This document shows, piece after piece, positions 37,225 through 45,516 of a stretch of DNA of 64,000 bases. The notes under the pieces are model-generated. The model had not been told where the DNA came from. It worked only from the letters and a program-made list of their open reading frames with translations, and did not search any database. The translations under genes were made by a program, and so were the position numbers. Every line of letters starts with the position of its first letter. Within the stretch, counting starts at the first letter, position 1. Source of the DNA: Silicimonas sp963779765 (lineage in GTDB: Bacteria > Pseudomonadota > Alphaproteobacteria > Rhodobacterales > Rhodobacteraceae); NCBI GenBank assembly GCA_963779765.1, contig CAVZZP010000002.1, forward strand, positions 248,001-312,000, written 5' to 3'.

Positions 37225-38154
37225 GTGCAGGCCCTTCTGGACGTCATCCTACCCGTCTTCCTGGTGATCGGCGGAGGCTATGTCGCGGTCTGGAAAGGCT
37301 ACTTCTCGGATGCGGGCGTCGACGCCCTGATGAAGTTCAGTCAGGGCTTCGCGATCCCCTGCCTTCTGTTCCGCGCGATTTCGACCCTCGACCTCGGCGC
37401 GGACTTCAACCTGCCGCTTCTCTTCAGCTTCTATATCGGCGCCGTGACGGGCTTCTTCGCGGCCCTGACCGGCGCGCGGTTCATCTTCCGCCGAAACTGG
37501 ACGGACTCCGTCGCGATCGGTTTCTGCGGCCTCTTCTCGAACTCGGTCCTTCTGGGTCTGCCGATCACCGAACGCGCCTACGGGACCGAAGCGCTGGCCG
37601 GCAACTTTGCCATCATCGCGCTTCATCCTCCCATCTGCTACCTGATCGGCGTCACCGCGATGGAGATCGCGCGGGGCACCGGCGCAGGGCCCATCGGCAC
37701 GGCTCGAAACGTGATCTGGGCAATGTTCCACAACTCTCTGATCGTGGGCATCTCGCTTGGGCTGATCGTGAACCTGACCGGAATGACGATGCCCGAGGTC
37801 ATAACGGACGGCGTCGATCTTCTGTCCCGCGCCGCCCTGCCCTCTGCGCTTTTCGGGCTTGGGGGAGTCCTCTACCGCTACCGTCCCGAAGGCGACCTGA
37901 AGACCATCGCCATGGTCTGCGTGATCTCGCTCGTGCTGCACCCCGCGGTGTCCTTCACGACCGCCACGCTGCTCGATCTGGATCGCGACGCCTTCCGCTC
38001 GGTCGTGCTGACGGCGGCCATGGCGCCGGGCGTGAACACCTATCTTTTCGCCAACATGTACGGCGCGGCGCGACGGGTCGCGGCCTCCTCCGTCCTGATA
38101 TCGACCGGCCTGTCGATCGGCACGGTGTGGCTTTGGCTGCTCGTCATCCCCTGA
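37225..38154 (+). CDS. AEC-family (auxin efflux carrier-like) transporter
   Basis: A 309-residue membrane protein with about ten helices. FLVIGGGYVAVWKGYFSDAG near the start and FCGLFSNSVLLGLPITERAY match the AEC/MdcF family, which moves malonate, malate or other organic acids. It is probably the last gene of the block that starts at 31614. Confidence 0.87.
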   Translation: MQALLDVILPVFLVIGGGYVAVWKGYFSDAGVDALMKFSQGFAIPCLLFRAISTLDLGADFNLPLLFSFYIGAVTGFFAALTGARFIFRRNWTDSVAIGFCGLFSNSVLLGLPITERAYGTEALAGNFAIIALHPPICYLIGVTAMEIARGTGAGPIGTARNVIWAMFHNSLIVGISLGLIVNLTGMTMPEVITDGVDLLSRAALPSALFGLGGVLYRYRPEGDLKTIAMVCVISLVLHPAVSFTTATLLDLDRDAFRSVVLTAAMAPGVNTYLFANMYGAARRVAASSVLISTGLSIGTVWLWLLVIP

Positions 38155-38311
38155 GCGCGGACACGCATCGGATGAGATTGAGTCCTTTTGGCGACATAAC
38201 CGTCCCGACGGTTCACGCGTCCGGAACATTAACCGAAAAGATACCCCGGTTGTGCCCATACTCGGTCACAAAGAAAGCTTCCCCTAGCGTAAGGAATTGT
38301 GGAGCAGACTG

Positions 38312-38476
38312 ATGAAAGTGGTTTCTTTTCCAGCCGCGCCGAAACAGACGCAAAGGGCCACCGTGCGGCAGGCCCGCCCGATGACCCTCTTCCTTCACGT
38401 CCGGCGTTCGACGCTGATCATGCACATCGCAGACAGCCGCGCCCACGACACGTCGGGCCGGGCCGAGGCGAAGTAG
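38312..38476 (+). CDS. Candidate small protein, 54 residues
   Basis: A short frame with GGAG 8 nt before its ATG. It begins MKVVSFPAAPKQTQRATVRQ, has MTLFLHVRRSTLIMHIADSR in the middle and ends GRAEAK. It is basic, with no recognised family. It lies between the AEC gene and the converging xylA, ending 8 bp before the xylA stop. Some codon use fits a real gene; conservation would decide. Confidence 0.38.
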   Translation: MKVVSFPAAPKQTQRATVRQARPMTLFLHVRRSTLIMHIADSRAHDTSGRAEAK

Positions 38477-38483
38477 ACTTCGC

Positions 38484-39791
38484 TCAAGCCTTCTGGACGA
38501 ACCGGTTGACCAGGTTCTCCAGCCTTTCCTGTCGTCCGGAACGCGGCTCCGGTTGCAGGTCCTCGGACAGGACCATTTCGGCGATCTCTTCCAGCGACGA
38601 CGACATCAGCTTCTTGCCGCGATCGCTGTCCCAGCCCGCATAGCGCTCGCGTCGCGCCGCTTCGAGCGAGCCATCCTCCAGCATCGCCGCCGCCGCCTTC
38701 AGGCCCTGTGCGCAGACATCCATTGCCCCCACATGCGCGAGGATCAGGTCCTCGGGGTCGAGCGACTGGCGCCGGAGTTTCGAGTCGAAGTTGGTGCCGC
38801 CGGTCTGGAAGCCGCCCGCCTTCAAGATTTCGTAATAGACCATCGCGACTTCCGGCACGTTGTTTGGAAACTGGTCGGTGTCCCAGCCGGACTGATAGTC
38901 GTTGCGGTTCATGTCTATCGAGCCGAAGACGCCCAGGCTCATGGCAAGTGCCACCTCATGCTCGAAGGTGTGCCCCGCGAGGATCGCGTGTCCCTGCTCG
39001 ATGTTCAGCTTCACCTCGTCCTCGAGCCCGTACCGCTTGAGGAAGGCATAGCAGGCCGCGACGTCGTAGTCGTACTGGTGCTTCGTCGGCTCCTGAGGCT
39101 TCGGCTCGACCAGGATCGTGCCCTTGAAGCCGGTCTTGTGCTTGTAGTCGACGACCATCGACAGCATCCGCGCCATCTGGTCGGCTTCGCGGCCGAGATC
39201 GGTGTTCAGGAGCGTCTCATAGCCTTCGCGACCGCCCCAGAGGACGTAGTTCTCGCCGTTGAGCTTCCGCGTCGCGTCCATGTTCGCCTTGATGGTCGCG
39301 GCGGCATAGGCAAAGACATCCGGGTCGGGGTTGGTGGACGCGCCCGACATGAAGCGGCGGTGTGAGAATAGGTTCGCGGTGCCCCAGAGTAGCCGTGTGC
39401 CCGTCTCCTCCATCTTCCCGCCGATATAGTCGGTGATGGCTTCGAGATTCTTCGTGTTCTCGGCATAGCTCTCGACCTCGGGCCGGGCGTCGGCGTCGTG
39501 GAAGCAGAAGAATGGCTGGCCGAGGATGCGGAACATCTCGAAAGCGACATCCGCCTTGGTTCGCGCGTCGTCCATCGTCGAGCCGAACCAGGGCCGGTCG
39601 AAGGTGCGTCCGCCGAAGGGGTCGCCGCCCTCCCATGCGAAGCTGTGCCAATAGGCGACGGCGAATCGCAGGTGATCCTCCATCCGGCGACCGGCGACCT
39701 GTGCGTCCGGGTCGTAGTGGCGGTAGGCGAAATCGTTCGACGTCTCGGGGCCCTCATAGGCGATGGCCGGAATGTCTTTGAAAAACGACAT
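38484..39791 (-). CDS. xylA: Xylose isomerase
   Basis: A 435-residue TIM-barrel enzyme that converts D-xylose to D-xylulose. Metal and substrate motifs are visible: FCFHDADARPE, VLWGGREGYE, TILVEPKPQEPTKHQYDYD, NIEQGHAILAGHTFEHE and GSIDMNRNDYQSGWDTDQFP. The length matches class II xylose isomerases. GGAG lies before the ATG. It lies 32 bp after the Gfo/Idh oxidoreductase on the same strand. Confidence 0.95.
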   Translation of the reverse strand: MSFFKDIPAIAYEGPETSNDFAYRHYDPDAQVAGRRMEDHLRFAVAYWHSFAWEGGDPFGGRTFDRPWFGSTMDDARTKADVAFEMFRILGQPFFCFHDADARPEVESYAENTKNLEAITDYIGGKMEETGTRLLWGTANLFSHRRFMSGASTNPDPDVFAYAAATIKANMDATRKLNGENYVLWGGREGYETLLNTDLGREADQMARMLSMVVDYKHKTGFKGTILVEPKPQEPTKHQYDYDVAACYAFLKRYGLEDEVKLNIEQGHAILAGHTFEHEVALAMSLGVFGSIDMNRNDYQSGWDTDQFPNNVPEVAMVYYEILKAGGFQTGGTNFDSKLRRQSLDPEDLILAHVGAMDVCAQGLKAAAAMLEDGSLEAARRERYAGWDSDRGKKLMSSSLEEIAEMVLSEDLQPEPRSGRQERLENLVNRFVQKA

Positions 39792-39823
39792 GATAGCTCC
39801 AGAAGTTCGCGCTGTGCGCGCAG

Positions 39824-40999
39824 TCAGATGTTCAGGGTGACCCAGGATGCGTTCCGCGAGGAGGATCGAACGCAGGCATCGACGAAGGCGACGCCCGTGA
39901 CGCCGTCGAGGATGTCCGGGAAATGGATGTCCTCAGGGATCGCGTCTCCCGCCTTCTTCGCCCGGATCGCGCGGGCGGCTTCGGAATAGATGTTGGCGAA
40001 GCCTTCGAGATAGCCTTCCGGGTGGCCGGGCGGGATGCGCGACATCCGCGCCGCTGCCGCGCCCGAGCCTGCGCCGTTTCTCGTCAGCAGCCGCTTCGGC
40101 TCACCGAAGGGCGTGTGCCAGAGATAGTTCGGATCCTCCTGCGCCCATTCCAGCCCGCCCTTGGTGCCATAGACGCGCAGGCGAAGGCCGTTCTCGTTGC
40201 CGGGGGCGACCTGGCTGCACCAGAGCATCCCCCGCGCCCCGCCCTCGAACCGCAGCATGACATGGCCGTTGTCGTCGACCCGGCGGCCCTCGACGAAGCT
40301 CTGGAGGTCGGCGGCGAGGCTTTCCAGCGTCAGGCCGGTCACGAAGCTCGCCAGGTTGAAGGCGTGCGTGCCGATGTCCCCGGTCGAGCCGCCCGCGCCG
40401 GAGCGTTCGGGGTCCGTCCGCCAGCCGGCCTGCTTTTGGCCGGTGCTTTCGACGTCCTCGGTCAGCCAGTCCTGCGCGTATTCGACCTGAACCACGCGGA
40501 TCTCGCCCAGGTCGCCGTTCGCGATCATCTCGCGCGCCTGCCGGATCATGGGATAGCCGGTGTAGTTGTGCGTGAGAATGAACAGCGCCTCCGACGTCTC
40601 GGCCGCCTTCGCCATCTTGCGCGCCTCGGGCAGGGTCGACGTCAGGGGCTTGTCGCAGATGACGTGGATGCCGCGCTTCAGGAACTCGCGCGCGACGGGA
40701 TAATGCATGTGGTTCGGCGTCACGATGGCGACGGCGTCGATGCCGCCCTTCATGCGCGCCTCGCGCTTCGCCATGGCGGTGAAGTCGTCGTAGACGCGCT
40801 TCGGGTCCAGGCCGAGATCGGCGCCGGAGGCCTGGCTTTTCTCGGGCGTCGAGGAGAAGGCGCCCGCCACGAGGTCCCAGTGGCCGTCGATGCGGCTGGC
40901 GATCCGGTGGACCCCGCCGATGAAGGCGTCGCGTCCGCCACCGACCATGCCGAGACGCAGGCGGCCGGTGTTCTGTTCCGAAGTTCCGTCGATCGGCAT
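39824..40999 (-). CDS. Gfo/Idh/MocA-family oxidoreductase
   Basis: A 391-residue NAD(P)-dependent sugar dehydrogenase. The Rossmann start is LRLGMVGGGRDAFIGGVHRI, and the catalytic-region motif is HVICDKPLTSTLPEARKMAK with the EKP-type Lys (here DKP). I chose ATG 40999 with GGGGAT upstream; the open frame continues to 41182 inside the isomerase gene. The inositol dehydrogenase-like family oxidises sugars or sugar acids; the substrate is unknown. Together with the downstream sugar isomerase and xylA it suggests a sugar catabolic unit. Confidence 0.88.
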   Translation of the reverse strand: MPIDGTSEQNTGRLRLGMVGGGRDAFIGGVHRIASRIDGHWDLVAGAFSSTPEKSQASGADLGLDPKRVYDDFTAMAKREARMKGGIDAVAIVTPNHMHYPVAREFLKRGIHVICDKPLTSTLPEARKMAKAAETSEALFILTHNYTGYPMIRQAREMIANGDLGEIRVVQVEYAQDWLTEDVESTGQKQAGWRTDPERSGAGGSTGDIGTHAFNLASFVTGLTLESLAADLQSFVEGRRVDDNGHVMLRFEGGARGMLWCSQVAPGNENGLRLRVYGTKGGLEWAQEDPNYLWHTPFGEPKRLLTRNGAGSGAAAARMSRIPPGHPEGYLEGFANIYSEAARAIRAKKAGDAIPEDIHFPDILDGVTGVAFVDACVRSSSRNASWVTLNI

Positions 41000-41010
41000 G
41001 TCGTATCCCC

Positions 41011-42066
41011 TCAGTCCAGACCCAGCATCCGCCGGTTCGCGGCGTCGTCGGTGCCGCCGCCCGCGAAGTCGTCGAAGGCCTTCTCGGTCACGCGGATGAT
41101 GTGATCCTTGACGAAGGCCGCGCCCTCGCGCGCGCCGTCCTCGGGGTGCTTCATGGCGCATTCCCACTCGACCACGGCCCATCCGTCGAAATCGTACTGC
41201 GTGAGCTTCGAGAAGACGGCGCGGAAATCGACCTGCCCGTCCCCGAGCGACCGGAAGCGGCCCGCGCGGTCGACCCAGGACTGATAGCCGCCGTAGACGC
41301 CCTGCCGCCCGGTGGGGTTCAGCTCGGCGTCCTTGACGTGGAACATGCGGATCCGCTCGTGGTAGATGTCGATGTTGTCGAGATAGTCGAGCGCCTGGAG
41401 CACGTAGTGCGACGGGTCGTAGAGCATGTTCGCCCGCGCGTGACCGTTCACGCGATCGAGGAACATCTCGTAGGTGATCCCGTCATGCAGGTCCTCGCCG
41501 GGGTGGATTTCGTAGCAGATGTCGACACCCATCTCCTCGGCATGGTCCAGGATCGGCGTCCAGCGCTTCGCGAGTTCGTCGAAGGCAGCTTCGACCAGCC
41601 CGGCGGGCCGCTGCGGCCAGGGATAGAGATAGGGCCAGGCAAGAGCGCCCGAGAAGGACGCCTGCGCGGTCAGGCCGAGGTTCCTCGACGCGGTCAGCGC
41701 CTTCTTCACCTGGTCGACGGCCCATTCCTGACGGGCCTTCGGGTTGCCACGCACTTCGGGTGCGGCGAAGCCGTCGAACGCCTCGTCATAGGCCGGGTGT
41801 ACGGCGACGAGCTGGCCCTGAAGGTGGGTCGAAAGCTCGGTGATCTCGATTCCGTTCGCCGCCGCCGCGCCCTTGACCTCGTCGCAGTAATCCCTGGACG
41901 ACGAAGCCTTGTCGAGGTCGATGAACCGCGCGTCCCAGCTGGGGACCTGGACCCCCTTGTAGCCGCAATCGGCGGCCCATTTCGTGATGCCGTCCCAGCT
42001 GTCGAAAGGCGCAGAGTCGCCCGCGAACTGAGCCAGGAACAGGGCCGGTCCCTTGATCGTCTTCAT
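41011..42066 (-). CDS. Sugar phosphate isomerase/epimerase (AP endonuclease 2 family)
   Basis: A 351-residue TIM-barrel protein. ICYEIHPGEDLHDG and NMLYDPSHYVLQALDYL are metal-binding segments typical of this family. GGGAGG lies 6 nt before the ATG. It is separated by 11 bp from the Gfo/Idh oxidoreductase; such pairs interconvert keto- and dehydro-sugars. Its direct neighbour upstream is dctM. Confidence 0.88.
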   Translation of the reverse strand: MKTIKGPALFLAQFAGDSAPFDSWDGITKWAADCGYKGVQVPSWDARFIDLDKASSSRDYCDEVKGAAAANGIEITELSTHLQGQLVAVHPAYDEAFDGFAAPEVRGNPKARQEWAVDQVKKALTASRNLGLTAQASFSGALAWPYLYPWPQRPAGLVEAAFDELAKRWTPILDHAEEMGVDICYEIHPGEDLHDGITYEMFLDRVNGHARANMLYDPSHYVLQALDYLDNIDIYHERIRMFHVKDAELNPTGRQGVYGGYQSWVDRAGRFRSLGDGQVDFRAVFSKLTQYDFDGWAVVEWECAMKHPEDGAREGAAFVKDHIIRVTEKAFDDFAGGGTDDAANRRMLGLD

Positions 42067-42143
42067 CTTTTCCTCCCGTCGGCACTCTTCGTTGCCTGCG
42101 GGAGGAAACCCGATCCGGTTTCAGGTCGCAAGACCGTTTAATA

Positions 42144-43538
42144 TTAATTCGTGATGATCTCCGGCCCCATCCTCGACGTCGGAAGCCAGGTCGAAAGCCA
42201 GGGCACGTAGGTCACGATGATCAGGAAGACGAAGAGGACGGCAAGGAACGGCAACGCCGCGCGGACGACCGACATCATCGACATGCCCGCCACGCCCGAG
42301 GTGACGAAGAGGTTCAGGCCCACGGGAGGCGTGATCATCCCGATTTCCATGTTCACGACCATGATGATCCCGAGATGGATCGGATCGATGCCAAGCTGGA
42401 TCGCGATGGGGAACACCAGAGGCGCCACGATCACGATCAGGCCCGAGGGCTCCATGAACTGCCCGCCGATCAGCAGGATAACGTTCACGACGACGAGGAA
42501 CATGATCGGGCCGAAGCCCGCGTCGAGCATCGCCCGCGCAATCGATTGCGGGATCTGTTCGTCGGTCAGGACGTGCTTCAGGATCAGGGCGTTGGCGATG
42601 ATGAACATCAGCATCACGGTCAGCTTCGCCGCATCGAGAAGCGTGTTCCGCGTGTCGCGGTGGAAAAGCGCCGTCACGAGCGCCTGCGGCCTCTGGAAAA
42701 GCGTCTTGCGGCCCTGCCCGTCGCGCGCCGCCAGAGGACCCATGTCACGGTAGACGAAGACCGCGACGACGAAAGCGTAGACGGACGCGACGGCCGCTGC
42801 TTCGGTCGGAGTGAAGATCGCCCCCGTCAGACCGGGTATGCCGTAGATGCCGACCATGATGATGACGATCAGCATCAGACCCCAGAGGGCGTCGAGGAAC
42901 GAGGCGCCGATCTCGCCAAAGCCTTTCCATTCGCCCTTCGGCATGTCGCGGACGATGGCCATAACGTAGATCGTCACCATCAGCATGACGCCGGCCAGAA
43001 GGCCCGGAATGACCCCCGCGAGGAACATCCGTCCGACCGAGACGTCGGTGGCCGAAGCATAGACGACCATGACGATGGAGGGCGGGATGAGGATGCCGAG
43101 CGTGCCCGCGTTGCAGATGACGCCAGCCGCGAATTCCTTGGTGTAGCCCGCCTGCTTCATCGCCGCGATGACGATAGTGCCGATGGCGACGACGGTTGCG
43201 GGCGAAGACCCCGAGAGCGCCGCAAAGATCATGCAGGCGAAGACGCCCGCGATCGCAAGGCCGCCTCTCAGGTGGCCGACGCAGGCGATCGAGAAGCGGA
43301 TGATCCGCTTGGCCACGCCGCCCGTCGACATGAAGGACGAGGCGAGGATGAAGAAGGGGATGGCGAGAAGCGTGTAGTGACCCTCCATCGCCTGGTAGAG
43401 CGACTGCGCGACGGAGGCGAGCGAGGTGTCCGAGAAGGCCAGAAGGAAGATGATCGACGACAGTCCAAGCGCCACCGCGATCGGCGTGCCGATCAGCAAT
43501 AGGCCCATGACCATGGTGAAGAGAAGGACGACCTGCAT
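42144..43538 (-). CDS. dctM: TRAP transporter large permease
   Basis: A 464-residue protein with about twelve membrane helices, longer than the 430 typical because of an internal cytosolic loop near residues 240-280. GLSSIIFLLAFSDTSLASVA and LAIPFFILASSFMSTGGVAK are DctM signatures; ALSGSSPATVVAIGTIVIAA contains the substrate-coupled GSSPATVAA motif. It forms the Na+-driven translocation unit with DctQ. GGAG lies before the ATG, 1 bp after dctQ. Confidence 0.93.
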   Translation of the reverse strand: MQVVLLFTMVMGLLLIGTPIAVALGLSSIIFLLAFSDTSLASVAQSLYQAMEGHYTLLAIPFFILASSFMSTGGVAKRIIRFSIACVGHLRGGLAIAGVFACMIFAALSGSSPATVVAIGTIVIAAMKQAGYTKEFAAGVICNAGTLGILIPPSIVMVVYASATDVSVGRMFLAGVIPGLLAGVMLMVTIYVMAIVRDMPKGEWKGFGEIGASFLDALWGLMLIVIIMVGIYGIPGLTGAIFTPTEAAAVASVYAFVVAVFVYRDMGPLAARDGQGRKTLFQRPQALVTALFHRDTRNTLLDAAKLTVMLMFIIANALILKHVLTDEQIPQSIARAMLDAGFGPIMFLVVVNVILLIGGQFMEPSGLIVIVAPLVFPIAIQLGIDPIHLGIIMVVNMEIGMITPPVGLNLFVTSGVAGMSMMSVVRAALPFLAVLFVFLIIVTYVPWLSTWLPTSRMGPEIITN

Positions 43539-43539
43539 C

Positions 43540-44223
43540 TCAGTTCTCCGCCATCCGGGCCTCGGCCACGGCGTCCTCGGCCTCGTGGCTGACGATCAGG
43601 CTGTCGCGCCGGCCGGCGAGGACGCCGATGGTGGCCTGGATGATCCGGAACAGCATCAGCGCTATGCCGAAGGGCAGGACGAAATAGGGAATGAAGCGCG
43701 GCAGCTTGTCGTAGCTCTCGCCCATGTTGAAGCGCTCGGCCAAAAACTCTCCGCCGAAGGGCACGGGCACCTGCTCGGTGTGGTAGAAGGCCTGGTCGCG
43801 CGTGCGTTCGTCGAAGCCCGTGGGGATGACGCGGCCCTCGGTGCGCTGGTAGCCCGCGAAGGGCGCCCAGTAGTCCCACGCGCCTTTCATCAGCAGGCCC
43901 CCGTAGGCGAGGCATGCGATGGCGGAGAGAAGCACCATGACCTTCTTCGGGCCCGGACCGACGATGTTCAGAATTGCGTCGACACCGAGGTGAGCCGTTC
44001 GCTTGAATCCATAGGAAATACCCAGAAGGACAAGCCAGGCGAAGAGGATCGTCGTGACCTCGAGACCCCAGAGGATCGTGTGGTTGAAGACGTAGCGCAG
44101 GACGACGTTCACGAAGGTGATCACCGTCATCGCGGCGAGGATATAGGCGATCACCATTTCCTCGAGCGCGTTCACGAAGCGGCCGAGCGGCGACAGTGCC
44201 GCACCCGTCTGTCCGGACATCAT
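43540..44223 (-). CDS. dctQ: TRAP transporter small permease
   Basis: A 227-residue protein with four membrane helices and an unusually large loop between helices 3 and 4 (residues 110-165) of the kind seen in C4-dicarboxylate TRAP systems. FNHTILWGLEVTTILFAWLV is the conserved core. GGAGGGG lies just before a double ATG. It lies 75 bp after dctP, with a GC-rich hairpin between. Confidence 0.9.
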   Translation of the reverse strand: MMSGQTGAALSPLGRFVNALEEMVIAYILAAMTVITFVNVVLRYVFNHTILWGLEVTTILFAWLVLLGISYGFKRTAHLGVDAILNIVGPGPKKVMVLLSAIACLAYGGLLMKGAWDYWAPFAGYQRTEGRVIPTGFDERTRDQAFYHTEQVPVPFGGEFLAERFNMGESYDKLPRFIPYFVLPFGIALMLFRIIQATIGVLAGRRDSLIVSHEAEDAVAEARMAEN

Positions 44224-44264
44224 TCCCCTCCCCCTGTGTCCCGCCCCTCTCCCGTGAGGCGGAA

Positions 44265-44288
44265 GGCAGGGCGCACCGGCGCCCTGCC
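44265..44288 (-). terminator. Intercistronic hairpin between dctP and dctQ
   Basis: GGCAGGGCGC pairs perfectly with GCGCCCTGCC around a 4-nt loop. No T-run follows. As in ugp, it probably keeps the binding protein more abundant than the permease. Confidence 0.55.
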
Positions 44289-44298
44289 CGTTCGTAGA

Positions 44299-45301
44299 TT
44301 ACATCGAAGCGTTGATTTCCTGAGCCGCGGCGATGTTGTCCGCGCCCACGTCGCCTTCGAACTGCTCCCAGACCGGCTTCATCACGTCGACCCAGGCCTG
44401 ACGCTCTTCGTCGGACAGCTCGCGGATGACGCCACCAGCATCGAGGATCGACTGGCGCGCCTGAGCGTCGAGATCACCCACGGCCGCGTTGCCGGCGACG
44501 GTGACTTCCTCGAGGATGGTCAGGAACTGATCGCGCACGGCCGGATCGAGGCTGTCGAGCCAGTCGACCGAAGCGACCACCAGATAGTCGATGATACCGT
44601 GGTTCGTCTCGGTCGTGCCGTCCTGGACTTCGAAGAACTTCTGGCCCCAGACGTTGGACCAGGTGTTTTCCTGTCCGTCGACGACGCCGGTCTGAAGCGC
44701 CCCGTAGACTTCCGAGAAGGCCATCGGCTGCGGGCTTGCACCAAGCGCTTCCATCTGCGCGACAAGCACGTCCGACGGTTGCACGCGGAATTTCAGGCCT
44801 TTTGCGTCATCCGGGCTGACGAGTGGCACGTTGGCCGAGAACTGCTTCATGCCGTTGTGCCAGAACTGAAGGCCCTGGAGACCGCGGCGCTGCATCGAGT
44901 TCCTTCATCGCCTGGCCGGTTTCAGAGGTCTGGAAGGCATCGACGGCCTCGACGTTCTTGAACATGAAGGGCAAGTCGAAGATGCGGAAAACCTTGGTGA
45001 AGGTCTCGAACTTCGACAACGACGGAGCGGCCAGCTGGACGTCGCCCTGAAGCATCGCCTCGAGCACCTGGTCGTCGTCATAGAGCGTGGTGTTCGGGAA
45101 GACCTCCATGCACATGGTGCCGTTCATCTCTTCGTTGATGCGGCCCGCGAGGGTGTCGGCTGCAACGCCCTTCGGGTGGCCGGTCGCGTTGACGACGTGG
45201 GCGAACTTGACAACGATCTCTCCGTCCTCGCAGGACGCTAAGGCGCCGGTCGCGCCAAGGCTGAGTGCGGCGGCCGCCACGGCGGTTGTGAAGTGTTTCA
45301 T
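44299..45301 (-). CDS. dctP: TRAP transporter substrate-binding protein, DctP family (one frameshift)
   Basis: A periplasmic C4-dicarboxylate-type binding protein of about 333 residues. A signal peptide spans the first 23 residues. FAHVVNATGHPKGVAADTLA, IFDLPFMFKN, FWHNGMKQFSAN and GALQTGVVDGQENTWSNVWG are typical of DctP. An extra base at 44896 breaks the frame between GQAMKEL and MQRRGLQG. GGGAGG precedes the ATG at 45301. Upstream are two palindromic sites that fit control by DctD. Confidence 0.9.
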
Positions 45302-45462
45302 CGGTATCCTCCCTGATACGGAAACTTGATTTTGCGGCGAGTTTCCTCCCCTGTGCGGAGGTTCCCTGTAACGGACGTGACGGCAAGCGGGATATTGCCG
45401 GATGGTTTTTAACCGCATTATCATGACTTTAGGGAAACTAATTGAAGCAGGCGAAGCCGTCG

Positions 45463-45480
45463 TGTGCGGATTCTCGGACA
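45463..45480. promoter_or_regulatory. Candidate DctD upstream activating site 1 (degenerate)
   Basis: TGTGCGGATTCTCGGACA: an inverted repeat TGTGCG/CGGACA (one mismatch) with a 6-bp centre. It lies 34 bp from the perfect copy at 45497 and about 160 bp upstream of dctP. Confidence 0.55.
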
Positions 45481-45496
45481 TCAGTTACCGCCTGAC

Positions 45497-45514
45497 TGTG
45501 CGAAATTCCGCACA
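45497..45514. promoter_or_regulatory. Candidate DctD upstream activating site 2
   Basis: TGTGCGAAATTCCGCACA: perfect 6-bp arms with the same 6-bp centre as site 1. Its position just past the dctD stop and before dctP fits a DctD-type activator. The form resembles rhizobial DctD sites as I recall them. Confidence 0.6.
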
Positions 45515-45516
45515 AC

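Noticed and set aside
38198..38213. Palindrome AACCGTC-CC-GACGGTT after the AEC gene
   Set aside because: Short arms, no T-run and no clear target gene; too weak to call an operator or terminator.
45302..45460. A possible sigma-54 promoter (GG-N10-GC) upstream of dctP
   Set aside because: Only the two dinucleotides fit; the TGGCAC and TTGC contexts are absent, so the match is at chance level.
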